NCBI GenBank assembly: GCA_040754075.1 | Contig: JBFMDH010000009.1 | Location: forward strand, 1 to 64,000 | Reading direction: 5' to 3' | Origin: Acidobacteriota bacterium | GTDB lineage: Bacteria > Acidobacteriota > Blastocatellia > UBA7656 | DNA length: 64,000 bases | Part shown: positions 17,074 through 26,214 of the stretch, one piece after another | Numbering within the stretch: position 1 is the first letter of the stretch | Layout: every line of letters starts with the position of its first letter | The notes under the pieces: model-generated | What the model saw: only the letters and a program-made list of their open reading frames with translations | Databases searched by the model: none | What the model was told of the DNA's origin: nothing | Position numbers and translations under genes: made by a program

Positions 17074-18873
17074 TTACTCGGAGCTTTTGTGAGTCTCCGC
17101 GTCTTCTGTATGCGTAGCGTTTTCAGTATCCGTTTCGCCTGCTGTCGCTTCGGTCGGGGTTGCAGAAATCGCCGGTTCGGCATCAGTGTCCGTCGCCGCT
17201 TCCTGAGTTGCCTCTTGGGCGGCGCTTTCTAAGCTTTCCGTCCCATCAGCAGAGGTTTCAACCGTTGGTTCAACTTCCGCTTCATCACTTTCCTCAATAG
17301 GTTGGGTGATTTCATCATCCGAATTTGCGTCCGCTTGTTGAGACGTTGCTTCACTTTCAGAAGTTGCTACGGCGCGCTCTGCCGCTTCCGCGACTTCATC
17401 ACCTGCTGCAACAGTTTCTGCGCCCGCCGTTACAGGCTCTGTCGCGCCGCTTTCGGTAGCCTCATCGCTTTCGCCAGTGGGAACTTCTTCCTCATCCGTT
17501 GCCTGGGTTGCTGTGGCGGTCTCTTCAACCTCATCTGTCGCTTGCGCCTCTGCGGCAACTTCGTCAGCGTCATTTGCCGCTTTGACCTCTCTGGCATGTT
17601 TTTGCGCGAGCAAGCGATTGGCGCGTTCGATGACTTCGGTTGCCTGGTCAAAGCTGAGGTCGATGATTTCTACCAGATCGTCAACCGAAAGGTTGGCTAA
17701 GTCTTCAATCGTTTCAATGCCGCGTTCGTGCAAGCGCTCGGTGGTAATCTGGTCAAGCGCCAGACTTTCGCGAATTTCAAGCAAGTTGGCTTCGCCGCCC
17801 GACATCACCGCTTCGAGTTGTGCCGCCGCCATGCGCGCAGCCTCTTCGGCGCTGCGAATGTCGATGTGCCAGCCGACCAGTTTGGCGGCAAGTCGCACGT
17901 TTTGCCCGCGTTTGCCGATTGCCAGTGACAGTTGGTCATCGGAAACCGTAACCGTCAGGTGTTTGTCTTCAAAGCTGTTGATTTCGACTTTGGAAACTTT
18001 CGCAGGTGACAACGCATTGGCGGCGAAAATCGCCGGGTCTTCGCTCCATTCGATGATGTCTATGCGTTCGCCTCTGAGTTCACGGATGATAGCCTGCACG
18101 CGCGAGCCTTTCATACCGACACAAGCGCCCACCGGGTCAACGTCGCGTTCGGTTGACACGACGGCGATTTTGGCGCGGTCACCGGCTTCGCGAACCGCCG
18201 CTTTGATTTGCACCGTGCCGTCATAAATTTCCGGCACTTCCATTTCAAATAATCTTTTTAAAAGTTCAGGCGAGGTGCGCGAAACTTCAACCTGTGGACC
18301 TTTTGAATCTTTCGATACATTGCTGATGACCACGCGGATGCGCTCACCCTGATTGAAATTTTCGGCGCGTGATTGTTGATCTTTCGGCAACACGGCTTCG
18401 ATTTTGCCGAAATCGACAATGATGCGTCCGCCCTCAAAGCGTTTGACAAAGCCGTGTACCAACTCGCCGACGCGCTCGATGTATTCGTCATAAACGTTAT
18501 TGCGTTCAGCTTCGCGGACTTTTTGCACGAGAATCTGTTTGGCGGTTTGGGCGGCGATGCGTCCGAGACTTTCGGTCGGTTTAGGGAATTCCAACTGGTC
18601 GCCGACTTCTGCGCCTTCAACGCCCATCTCTTCAACATCGGCAAGCGAAATTTCCGTAGCCGGATTGGTGACCTCTTCAACCACGGTCATCAGCGCGAAC
18701 AAATCCACTTCGCCGGTCTCATCGTTAAAGCGCGCGCGCAACTCTTCGCCGGTTTTGAACTGTTTACGCGCGGCGCTCATCACCGCGTCCTCGATTGCCG
18801 AGATAATGACATGTGGGTCAATATTTTTTTCTTTACTTAAAATTTCAATGGTTTGATTCAAACTTGTTGCCAT
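17074..18873 (-). CDS. nusA: Transcription termination/antitermination factor NusA with acidic tail
   Basis: NusA N-terminal domain (1-125), S1 domain (about 130-200), two KH domains (VGACVGMKGSRVQAI; LSLAIGKRGQNVRLAAKL) and one helix-hairpin-helix segment (LDQITTERLHERGIETIEDL, about 375-430). After about residue 440 comes a tail of about 150 residues made almost only of Glu, Asp, Thr, Ala and Ser, which canonical NusA lacks. The gene is second in the rimP-nusA-infB order. It is expected to bind RNA polymerase and affect pausing, termination and probably its own leader. Confidence 0.95.
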   Translation of the reverse strand: MATSLNQTIEILSKEKNIDPHVIISAIEDAVMSAARKQFKTGEELRARFNDETGEVDLFALMTVVEEVTNPATEISLADVEEMGVEGAEVGDQLEFPKPTESLGRIAAQTAKQILVQKVREAERNNVYDEYIERVGELVHGFVKRFEGGRIIVDFGKIEAVLPKDQQSRAENFNQGERIRVVISNVSKDSKGPQVEVSRTSPELLKRLFEMEVPEIYDGTVQIKAAVREAGDRAKIAVVSTERDVDPVGACVGMKGSRVQAIIRELRGERIDIIEWSEDPAIFAANALSPAKVSKVEINSFEDKHLTVTVSDDQLSLAIGKRGQNVRLAAKLVGWHIDIRSAEEAARMAAAQLEAVMSGGEANLLEIRESLALDQITTERLHERGIETIEDLANLSVDDLVEIIDLSFDQATEVIERANRLLAQKHAREVKAANDADEVAAEAQATDEVEETATATQATDEEEVPTGESDEATESGATEPVTAGAETVAAGDEVAEAAERAVATSESEATSQQADANSDDEITQPIEESDEAEVEPTVETSADGTESLESAAQEATQEAATDTDAEPAISATPTEATAGETDTENATHTEDAETHKSSE

Positions 18874-18896
18874 CGCCTTTTACCTTCGTTTACACC

Positions 18897-19352
18897 TTAA
18901 AATTCATACTCAATATTGGCTTTTGCTATGTTGTCGAAGGCGATTTCAACGATTCCCGTATTATCCGAATCCAGTTTAACCACATCGCCCTCGATGCCTT
19001 GTAACTTGCCATGAAAATTTCTTTGCCCGTTGATCGGGCGAAAGGTTTTCAATTTCACCCGATTGCCTGCAAACCTTGCATAATCCGCAGGCTTATAAAG
19101 TGGTCGGTCAACCCCCGGTGAAGAGACTTCCAGAATATATTGATTGGCAATTAAGTCCTCCACATCAAGCAACGCGCCGACCTGACGGCTGACGAGTTCG
19201 CAGTCGTTATGGGTAATGCCAGCGGGTTTATCAATAAATATGCGTAGAATAAAGTTGTTCTTGGGACCCACCGTTTCCCAATGAACCAATTCTAAGCCTT
19301 CCCGGTTGGTCACCCGTTCGATGATGGCGTTGATTGCTTCTTTGTTCATCAT
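18897..19352 (-). CDS. rimP: Ribosome maturation factor RimP
   Basis: A 151-residue 30S assembly factor. Family motifs are GLELVHWE, FILRIFIDKPAGIT, DCELVSRQVGALLD and LEVSSPGVDRPL. It is the first gene of the rimP-nusA-infB-rbfA operon and is 24 bases from nusA. Unusually, the start codon directly follows a hairpin plus T-run (19356-19380) and no Shine-Dalgarno sequence is seen, which suggests regulated read-through or unusual initiation. Confidence 0.95.
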   Translation of the reverse strand: MMNKEAINAIIERVTNREGLELVHWETVGPKNNFILRIFIDKPAGITHNDCELVSRQVGALLDVEDLIANQYILEVSSPGVDRPLYKPADYARFAGNRVKLKTFRPINGQRNFHGKLQGIEGDVVKLDSDNTGIVEIAFDNIAKANIEYEF

Positions 19353-19353
19353 A

Positions 19354-19380
19354 AAAAAAGTGGGCGCGAGCCCACTTGTC
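19354..19380 (-). terminator. Terminator-like hairpin directly before rimP
   Basis: On the minus strand AAGTGGGC, loop TCGC, GCCCACTT is followed by a T-run that touches the rimP start codon. It could end transcripts from gcvT, whose stop lies about 170 bases upstream, or act as an attenuator for the rimP-nusA-infB operon. Confidence 0.75.
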
Positions 19381-19553
19381 TAGCAAGTTTCTTTTCCAGC
19401 AAGCTTTTAATGATACCTGCACAAAATGGCAAACGCAAGCATCTATAAATTTTGTTGCCTGGGTCGTAGCCAGAAAAGCAATAGCGGCATTTTAGTTCGC
19501 TCAACAGAGCTTCCATAAATGCCGCTCAGGGTGGTCTCGGAAATAAAAAATCT

Positions 19554-20657
19554 TTAGTCGAATTTGCGGTCGCGTTTATAAAACGGCATTTCGACGATGC
19601 GCGCCGGGACGACGCGCCCACGAATCACAATGCCAATCGCGGTTCCTACGGCTGTGTGATTGATTGGCAAATACGCCATGCCGATATTTTTTTGCAGAAA
19701 TGGTGCAGGGCTTCCCGATGAAACTTTGCCGACTTCCTGACCGCCAATGACAATCGCATAGCCGTCGCGCGCCGGGGCGCGGTCTTCGACTTCAAAGCCA
19801 ATGAGTTTGCGCGTGAGTCCGGCGGCTTTTTGCGCTTGAAGGGCATCGCGTCCGACGAAATCACCTTTGTTCAGTTTGGTTATCCAACCCAGCCCGGCTT
19901 CAAGCGGGGTTGTCGTCTCATCCATATCATTGCCCCACAACCGGAACGCGGCTTCGAGCCGTGTCGTATTGCGCGCCGCAAGCCCGCAGGGAATTAAACC
20001 TTCCGAAGCGCCCGTAAGCAGCAAGCGATTCCAGATATGACGCGCATCCTTCGGGTCGCAGAAAATTTCAAACCCGTCTTCGCCCGTATAACCGGTGCGC
20101 GAAACCCGACATTCGATGCCGTCCACTTTTACCTTGTGCGACCAGTAATAAGGAATGCGGTCAAGCAAGCCGTCAGTAATATCCTGCAACATATCTTCGG
20201 CTTTTGGTCCCTGTAGCGCCATCAACGCATAACCATCGCTCACATCATAAGCCGTAACCTTGCCCATCGCTGCCGCGTGTTTTTTTACCCAGGCGAAATC
20301 TTTGGCAATATTCGAGGCATTGACCACCAGCATGAAATGCTCTTGATTGATGCGATATACCAGCAGGTCATCAATGATGCCGCCCTGTTCGTTCGTCAGC
20401 GCGCTATATTGCACCTGATTGTCATCAAGTTTGGCAACGTCATTGGTCGTAAGCGATTGAACAAGGGCAAAGGCGCTCTCACCGATGAGTTCAAATTCGC
20501 CCATGTGCGATACATCGAACAAGCCTGCGGCTTGGCGCACCGCCAGATGTTCCTGAATCGCCCCTGAATATTGCACAGGCATTTCCCACCCGGCGAAATC
20601 AACAATACGCCCGCCTAACGAGACGTGCGCTTCATAAAGCGGTGTGCGCTTGAGCAT
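19554..20657 (-). CDS. gcvT: Glycine cleavage system aminomethyltransferase (T protein)
   Basis: A tetrahydrofolate-dependent T protein that takes the aminomethyl group from lipoyl-H protein and makes methylene-THF and ammonia. Signatures are TPLYEAHVSLGGRIVDFAGWEMPVQ at the start in shortened form (VDFAGWEMPVQY), GLFDVSHMGEFE, the catalytic-region GYTGEDGFEIF, and the C-terminal VGKVSSGSPAPFL. Length 367 is typical. No gcvH or gcvP is visible in the window. No glycine-riboswitch signature was found upstream. Confidence 0.95.
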   Translation of the reverse strand: MLKRTPLYEAHVSLGGRIVDFAGWEMPVQYSGAIQEHLAVRQAAGLFDVSHMGEFELIGESAFALVQSLTTNDVAKLDDNQVQYSALTNEQGGIIDDLLVYRINQEHFMLVVNASNIAKDFAWVKKHAAAMGKVTAYDVSDGYALMALQGPKAEDMLQDITDGLLDRIPYYWSHKVKVDGIECRVSRTGYTGEDGFEIFCDPKDARHIWNRLLLTGASEGLIPCGLAARNTTRLEAAFRLWGNDMDETTTPLEAGLGWITKLNKGDFVGRDALQAQKAAGLTRKLIGFEVEDRAPARDGYAIVIGGQEVGKVSSGSPAPFLQKNIGMAYLPINHTAVGTAIGIVIRGRVVPARIVEMPFYKRDRKFD

Positions 20658-20935
20658 GGTTTAAGTTCCTCATTTAAGCAATGGTTTGACGTCATGCAAA
20701 GAATTCTCAAGAGAGAGGCAAGCTTACACACCCATTTTTCATCAGTCAAGTTTTGCGCCTGTTCGCCTTTCATTGCATCAAATTCGCCGATCATACTGGG
20801 CGATTTTTCGGCAGCGGCAGGGGGCAGAGATGGAACTGAACCGGCAAGAGGGTAGTAACTGGATGCGGATACCTGAGCCATTTGCTGCCCGCCTTTGGCA
20901 ATCGCTTCTTGTCCTTGCGTGTCGCTTTTCGACAT
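20615..20935 (-). CDS. Possible small protein upstream of gcvT (weak)
   Basis: An open frame starting MSKSDTQGQEAIAKG with codon use similar to real genes over its first 70 residues (Ala, Gly, Gln, Ser and Pro rich), then a less convincing tail that overlaps the gcvT start by about 43 bases. I recognise no family. It may be a real short protein or leader, or chance. It occupies the otherwise gene-free 331 bases between gcvT and lpxD, which must also hold both promoters. Confidence 0.3.
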   Translation of the reverse strand: MSKSDTQGQEAIAKGGQQMAQVSASSYYPLAGSVPSLPPAAAEKSPSMIGEFDAMKGEQAQNLTDEKWVCKLASLLRILCMTSNHCLNEELKPCSSAHRFMKRTSR

Positions 20936-20988
20936 GGGAAACTTGCTCACTTGTTTATCGCATAACTTTATTTATCGTCGTCGTCAAT

Positions 20989-22020
20989 ATGCTGACACTC
21001 GCTCAATTAGCGGAAATCATTCAAGCCGAAATCATCGGCGAGGCAACCGCTATTGTGCATGGCGCGCAAGCCTTTGAAGCCGCGCAAGCCGGTGATGTCA
21101 CCCTCGCCAGTGATACCAACTATCGCGCGCGATTGAATGATTCAATGGCGACCGCCATCATCATCGCGCCACCGGTTGTTGCGGCAAGCGCCAATTTACT
21201 GGTCGTGAAAAATCCGAAGCTGGCATTCGCCCGCGCCATTCAAGCCTTGCACGCCAAAGCTTACGCGGCTTCGGGCGTCAGCGCCGATTTGCTAAGAGGC
21301 GAAGGCTGTGTGTTGGGCGACGAGCTTTCAATTCACCCGCGGGTCACCCTCGGTCGCAATGTCGTTATCGGCAACCGCGTCACGCTGCATCCGGGCGTGG
21401 TCATCGGCGAGGGGTCGCGCATCGGCGATGATACGGTGATTCACGCCAACGTAGCGATTTACCCGGACACCTTGATTGGCAACCGTGTGGTCGTTCATTC
21501 GGGCACTGTCATCGGCGCGGATGGCTTTGGCTTTGTGCCGGATGAACAGGGGCGTCAGGTCAAACTTCTCCAACTCGGGCGTGTGATTATCGAAGATGAT
21601 TGTGAAATCGGCGCGAATTGCGCCATTGATTGCGGAAATTTTGAAGATACGATTTTGCATCGCGGCGTGAAGTTGGATAATTTTATTCAAGTCGGACACG
21701 CAACCGAGATTGGCGAAAATACCGTGGTCGCGGCGCTCAGTGGATTTTCCGGTGGCACACGCATCGGGCGCAATTGTTTGATTGCCGGGCAGTCGGGAAC
21801 CAAAGAACATGTGACCATCGGCGACCGCGCCGTCATTACTGCCAAGACCGCAGTGATAAAAGATGTGCCGCCGGGTGTCGTTGTAGGCGCGATGTTGCCT
21901 GCGCAGGAATATCACCTTTGGCTTCGTTCGCAGGCATTGTTTAGCAAACTCCCGGACATCTATGACCGGTTGAAGAAAGTTGAAAAAGCCCTCAAATCGC
22001 TTTCGCAAAAGGGCAACTGA
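20989..22020 (+). CDS. lpxD: UDP-3-O-acylglucosamine N-acyltransferase LpxD
   Basis: Third acylation step of lipid A synthesis: adds a hydroxyacyl chain from ACP to UDP-3-O-acyl-glucosamine. The N-terminal uridine-binding domain (LTLAQLAEIIQAEIIG) is followed by left-handed hexapeptide repeats (VTLGRNVVIGNRVTLHPGVV in part) and the catalytic His region DNFIQVGHATEIGENT. I start at ATG 20989, giving 343 residues, normal for LpxD; the open frame further upstream is not family-like. It heads the lpxD-fabZ-lpxA operon. Confidence 0.96.
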   Translation: MLTLAQLAEIIQAEIIGEATAIVHGAQAFEAAQAGDVTLASDTNYRARLNDSMATAIIIAPPVVAASANLLVVKNPKLAFARAIQALHAKAYAASGVSADLLRGEGCVLGDELSIHPRVTLGRNVVIGNRVTLHPGVVIGEGSRIGDDTVIHANVAIYPDTLIGNRVVVHSGTVIGADGFGFVPDEQGRQVKLLQLGRVIIEDDCEIGANCAIDCGNFEDTILHRGVKLDNFIQVGHATEIGENTVVAALSGFSGGTRIGRNCLIAGQSGTKEHVTIGDRAVITAKTAVIKDVPPGVVVGAMLPAQEYHLWLRSQALFSKLPDIYDRLKKVEKALKSLSQKGN

Positions 22021-22058
22021 AAAATTAATTAATCATTCAGACCTCAGAAAATTTAGCT

Positions 22059-22568
22059 ATGGAAACTATTTTTGATATATCGCAAATTCAAGCCATCTTG
22101 CCGCATCGCTACCCTTTCCTGCTGGTTGACAAAATCGTCGAATACGAAGAACGGAAGCGAGTTGTCGGAATAAAAAATGTCACCGTCAATGAGCCGTTTT
22201 TTCAAGGACATTTCCCCGGCGCGCCGATTATGCCCGGGGTGTTGATTATCGAGGCGATGGCGCAAACCGCCGGGGTGATGATGCTCGCGGGCTTTGAAGA
22301 CCGCCATAAAAAACTGGTCTTTTTCACCGGCATTCAAAACGCCAAATTCAGAAAACCCGTGGTGCCGGGCGATCAGTTAAGAATGGAACTGACGGTCTTA
22401 CGGTTTGGCGGACGTCATATTAAATTGCGCGGCGAAGCCTATGTTGACGGCGTGTTAATCGCCGAAGCCGAAATCTCTTCATCACTCATTGACCGCGATT
22501 TATTGGATAAAAGCAAACAGGAAGATCACGCGGCATTCAAACCCATAAGAGAAACGACTGAGGAGTAA
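22059..22568 (+). CDS. fabZ: 3-hydroxyacyl-ACP dehydratase FabZ
   Basis: A hot-dog-fold dehydratase of fatty acid elongation. Motifs: ILPHRYPFLLVDKI, FFQGHFPGAPIMPGVLIIE with the catalytic His, and the Glu in the following helix (EAMAQTAG). It is 169 residues, slightly long because of a charged C-terminal tail (LLDKSKQEDHAAFK). Its place between lpxD and lpxA is the common arrangement that balances hydroxyacyl-ACP use between lipid A and phospholipid synthesis. Confidence 0.96.
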   Translation: METIFDISQIQAILPHRYPFLLVDKIVEYEERKRVVGIKNVTVNEPFFQGHFPGAPIMPGVLIIEAMAQTAGVMMLAGFEDRHKKLVFFTGIQNAKFRKPVVPGDQLRMELTVLRFGGRHIKLRGEAYVDGVLIAEAEISSSLIDRDLLDKSKQEDHAAFKPIRETTEE

Positions 22569-22574
22569 AGCCGA

Positions 22575-23348
22575 GTGAAGATTCATCCGACCGCCATCAT
22601 CAGCGCGAAAGCCGAACTCGGCGCAAACGTCACTATTGGCGCGTATTCGATTATCGGTGATGACGTGAAACTGGCAGACGATGTAGAGGTCGCAAGCCAT
22701 GTGGTGATTGAAGGGCCTTCGGAATTTGGTCGTGGCAACATCTTTTTCCCGTTTGTTTCGGCAGGTCAAGCGCCGCACGATTTGAAATTCAAAGGTGAAA
22801 AAAGTTTATTGCGCGTCGGCGAGCGCAATGTCTTTCGCGAATTCAGCACTATTCATCGCGGCACAGAGGTCGGCGGTGGACTCACCAGCATCGGTTCCGA
22901 CAATCTGTTTATGGCGCAATCGCATGTGGCGCATGATTGTCATATCGGCAATCACGTCATCTTTGCCAACGCCGCAACCCTTGCCGGTCACGTACTGGTC
23001 GAAGATTATGCGACCATCGGCGCATTTTCCGGCGTGCATCAATTTTGTCGCGTCGGCAAATATGCTTTTATCGGCGCATCATCGGCTGTCGTCAAAGACG
23101 CGCTGCCCTATGCGCGAACGGTTGGTAATCACGCGAAATGTTACGGCGCGAATACCATCGGCTTGGAGCGCAAAGGATTTTCCAAAGACCAGATTAAAAT
23201 CATTTCGCGGGCATTTCGTTTACTGCTCAACTCAAAACTCAACACCACGCAAGCCCTCGATGCCATCAAAGCGGAACTCGGCGCACACCCGGAGATTCAA
23301 TACCTCGTGCAGTTCATTGAAATTTCTGAACGTGGGGTCACCAAATAA
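22575..23348 (+). CDS. lpxA: UDP-N-acetylglucosamine acyltransferase LpxA
   Basis: First step of lipid A synthesis. Hexapeptide-repeat protein of 257 residues beginning KIHPTAIISAKAELGANV, with the catalytic-region AQSHVAHDCHIGNHVIFAN and the C-terminal helical part (GLERKGFSKDQIKIISRAFR). It starts at GTG 22575, seven bases after the fabZ stop. Downstream, where lpxI would normally follow, there is instead a palindromic element and genes on the other strand. Confidence 0.96.
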   Translation: MKIHPTAIISAKAELGANVTIGAYSIIGDDVKLADDVEVASHVVIEGPSEFGRGNIFFPFVSAGQAPHDLKFKGEKSLLRVGERNVFREFSTIHRGTEVGGGLTSIGSDNLFMAQSHVAHDCHIGNHVIFANAATLAGHVLVEDYATIGAFSGVHQFCRVGKYAFIGASSAVVKDALPYARTVGNHAKCYGANTIGLERKGFSKDQIKIISRAFRLLLNSKLNTTQALDAIKAELGAHPEIQYLVQFIEISERGVTK

Positions 23349-23350
23349 GT

Positions 23351-23472
23351 AGAGCGATTTGCCAACCGATTGATTGAGGTTGAAGAAGCGGTCTTTGACC
23401 GCGTCGTTGGTTGAGGCGCGGTCAAAGACCTTTCTCGACAATTGCTGAGCAAAGTCATTCGCAAACGGCTCT
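23351..23472. repeat. Palindromic intergenic element, copy 1
   Basis: A 122-base inverted-repeat element. The outer ends are AGAGCGATTTGC and GCAAACGGCTCT, and perfect 14-base inner arms GGTCTTTGACCGCG (23390-23403) and CGCGGTCAAAGACC (23417-23430) form a strong hairpin. It fills the space between the convergent lpxA and peroxidase genes, where it may terminate both. Related copies lie at 29469-29570, 29572-29695 and, in part, 45127-45180. Confidence 0.85.
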
Positions 23473-23475
23473 GAA

Positions 23476-25713
23476 TTATGGACAGGCGCTAATCACTTTA
23501 GTCACCAGCGTAACCGGGCTGCCATTCACCAACCGAATCAATTTAATGATATTCGCGCGACCGGGATTTGCCGCATCACAAGCCAGCAACAACTTCGCGC
23601 CTTTTTTCACCTTGAGATTTGCGCCATCAATGAATTTCACCACAGCCGCCTGCTGACCATTGATTTCAATGAGGTCGCCGCGCTCGAATCCCGCGCCGCT
23701 GAGGAATAAATTTTTCCCCGACGTGGTCGCCGTATTGATTCTGATATTGGAAGTTTCGTCGGGCGTCGCTTCGCCGAAAATCGTCATCTGGAAAATCGGT
23801 GTTGCCGCAAGTCCACCGCTGGCGTTTGCGTCGAACACGAACCAGCGACCAAATAAAGTTGCGCCAATCAATGCCGGATGGTTGTCGGGAATCGCAAGAG
23901 TCACTGAAGCGAAGCCTTTGCCGTCGCCTGTGCCTTCAAGCTGAACCGCAAGGTGGGCAAATGAAGCAACGGGCGGCAAGGTCGAATTGATATTCGCCGG
24001 ATTTTCATCAATCACTAAAATCGCCTGTGCGCCGCCTTTGGCATTGTAGATGCCGACTGTGAAACTTGGATTTCCGGCAAGCGGCGGCTCAAGCGCAACG
24101 ACTTGCGGTGTCATGCCGCCCGAACCGCTCACCCCTGCGCCGCTGACGTGCGGAACTCGCGAAGATTCCGAATAGAGCGTTGGACGGTCAAACGGCGCGG
24201 TTTGGGCTGCGACTCTGGGGTCTGTGAGCGGGCGCTTCAAAAAAGCCACAAGGTCAGCCCTTTGTTGCGGCGAAAGATTGAGCGGGCGAATCCGGCGGTC
24301 TTTGTTGGGCGCGTTAAAATCACCGCCGCGATTATAAAATTCAACGACATCTTCGAGCGTCGCAAAACGCCCGTTATGCATATAAGGCGCGCGCAGTTCG
24401 ATATTGCGCAATCCCGGCGTCCGCATTCTTCCCATGTCGTTATTGTTGCCGGTGATTTGAAAACGTCCGGTGTCTTCATTCGCCGGGCGCGCGCCTGTGT
24501 AATGAAAATTGTTATCCGTAAACAACGGTCCGCCATGACAACCGGCACAGCCCGATTGATTGAAGACATTTTGCCCGCGTTGTTCAGCGGCGCTAAGCGG
24601 CGCAATCCCCGAAACTGCCTGATCGAAAGGCGTGCGGTCTGAATAAAGGGTTCGTTCATAAGCGGCAATCGCCATCGCGATACGAATCGGCGTGACTTCG
24701 TTTGAGCCGAAGGCTTCGGCAAAAAGTTCCGCATAGCTTCGCCCGTTTATCCACGCCTGCAATGCCGCGGGGATGTTGGTCGCAAGCGCCAAAGGTCGCG
24801 ATGCCGCAACCCGCGCTGCCACATCATTCCAGTTGCGTCCCGCGTGTCCCATTTCGGAAGCGTTGACCGGCGGTTGCAACACCTGGCTTTCAAGCGCGGC
24901 GTTGTTAGTGAGGGCAACTGTGTTACTAATCGGGTCTGTGCAAACCTGTGTGGCGCGACCATCCCAGAAAAGGGAATTCGCATAACCCGCATCAATGTGA
25001 CTGACCGAGCGGCGCGCGGTGACCTGCTCTTTGAACCCGAAGGTTGATGAAAAACGATACGTGCCATCGGCAGAGTTGGCGGGAACGCCCGGTGAACCGA
25101 TGATGTCATCAGGGGTTCCGAAAACATTGTCACTGCCGGGATGGGTGGCGCGCGCGGAGTCGAGCAAACTGCGCGGGTCAACGCCGCCTTTGTTCGGGAT
25201 ATGACAGGTGCCGCAAGCGACGGTGCGCGTCGAAGCGAGTTGTTCCTCCCAGAACAGGGCTTTGCCGAGATAGGCTTTGCTTGCGGTAACCGAATTGCCG
25301 AACGGTTCGGGTGGTGGATTCAGGGCTTGCCCGCCGCCTGTTCCATTGGCGCGTGTGCCCTGGTCAGCGAGGCTTAAACCGCCCGCCGCGCCACTGCCTT
25401 CGGCGCGCACCCAATAAAAATAGGTTTGACCGGTGAGCGCCGTGGTGTCGAAAAATGTCGCGGTTGCGGTAGTGCCTAAATCGACGGCGGTGGTCGGGTC
25501 GTTTACGGTGTTGCGAAATATGCGATAGCTTGTGGCATGGTGAATCGCATCCCAGGAAATGCCGATTTTATTGGCATACACCGCATCAGAAGCCGACACG
25601 CCGGTTGGCGCGGATAGGCTCGTGCTTTGACTATGGACTGTTGGTAACGGAAGGAATTGACCAAGGCAAACCACACTTATAGTGAGGAGAAGAAAAATTT
25701 TTAACTGTCTCAT
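23476..25713 (-). CDS. Secreted FN3-containing di-haem cytochrome c peroxidase/MauG-family protein
   Basis: A 745-residue exported protein. A signal peptide (1-29) is followed by a fibronectin type III domain (about 35-123), then a CCP/MauG domain with two haem c motifs, CGTCH (167-171) and CAGCH (389-393), and the helix LFWDGRA between them. About 200 C-terminal residues form a beta-rich region with an IPT-like end (SGKNLFLSGAGFERGD). The family reduces peroxide or oxidises protein or small-molecule substrates; the substrate here is unknown. The FN3 and C-terminal additions suggest cell-surface or extracellular action. Confidence 0.9.
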   Translation of the reverse strand: MRQLKIFLLLTISVVCLGQFLPLPTVHSQSTSLSAPTGVSASDAVYANKIGISWDAIHHATSYRIFRNTVNDPTTAVDLGTTATATFFDTTALTGQTYFYWVRAEGSGAAGGLSLADQGTRANGTGGGQALNPPPEPFGNSVTASKAYLGKALFWEEQLASTRTVACGTCHIPNKGGVDPRSLLDSARATHPGSDNVFGTPDDIIGSPGVPANSADGTYRFSSTFGFKEQVTARRSVSHIDAGYANSLFWDGRATQVCTDPISNTVALTNNAALESQVLQPPVNASEMGHAGRNWNDVAARVAASRPLALATNIPAALQAWINGRSYAELFAEAFGSNEVTPIRIAMAIAAYERTLYSDRTPFDQAVSGIAPLSAAEQRGQNVFNQSGCAGCHGGPLFTDNNFHYTGARPANEDTGRFQITGNNNDMGRMRTPGLRNIELRAPYMHNGRFATLEDVVEFYNRGGDFNAPNKDRRIRPLNLSPQQRADLVAFLKRPLTDPRVAAQTAPFDRPTLYSESSRVPHVSGAGVSGSGGMTPQVVALEPPLAGNPSFTVGIYNAKGGAQAILVIDENPANINSTLPPVASFAHLAVQLEGTGDGKGFASVTLAIPDNHPALIGATLFGRWFVFDANASGGLAATPIFQMTIFGEATPDETSNIRINTATTSGKNLFLSGAGFERGDLIEINGQQAAVVKFIDGANLKVKKGAKLLLACDAANPGRANIIKLIRLVNGSPVTLVTKVISACP

Positions 25714-26214
25714 GAAAATTTCCTCTGCTGAACTTTGATCTTTCTTTAAAGGAATCTGCGGTCAAAGGGATTCGGGAGACCGCCAATCCTTTGACCCCTT
25801 TGCTACGATAAATTTTGTTTGAAACCAATGGGACAGGTACTGCTGTTGAGAAAAAAGAGAGGCCTGTTGTTTGGTAATCGACTCTGGCGCTGAAACCAAA
25901 GCTCAGGATAACGATTCAGTCCGCACTCTTTAATCTCACCGTTACTGCTGAACTGCTTTACACACGCTTTTTTATTTGTCTTCGCATATCTTTGCGAATC
26001 TTTGCATTTCTTTACATTCGTGATGTCCGCGAAGGAGTGAAATAGTTCCCGAAAATTTTTATGCAGATGAATTCATCAACTCACAGCTTTCTCAACAGTC
26101 TATCACTGGTTAAAATGAGTCAGACCCCAGTGAGTTGATTGGAAGAGCTTCCATTGGGGTAGGTCAGAAGTTAATATCACTGAGTATCGGCGTTTTGAGA
26201 GGAGGCATTGAATA
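25714..26214. other. Gene-free stretch with small inverted repeats
   Basis: No coding region is convincing here. It holds an inverted repeat GGTCAAAGGGATT / AATCCTTTGACC (about 25757-25796), 10-base direct repeats related to ATCTTTGCGA near 25986-26015, a C/G-capped hairpin at 26124-26159, and the AGGAGG ribosome-binding site of the next gene near 26201. The promoters of the divergent peroxidase and kinase genes must lie here. Confidence 0.6.

Noticed and set aside
20658-20990. Glycine riboswitch upstream of gcvT
   Set aside because: Glycine riboswitches often precede gcvT, but I found no conserved core motifs in this stretch on the minus strand.
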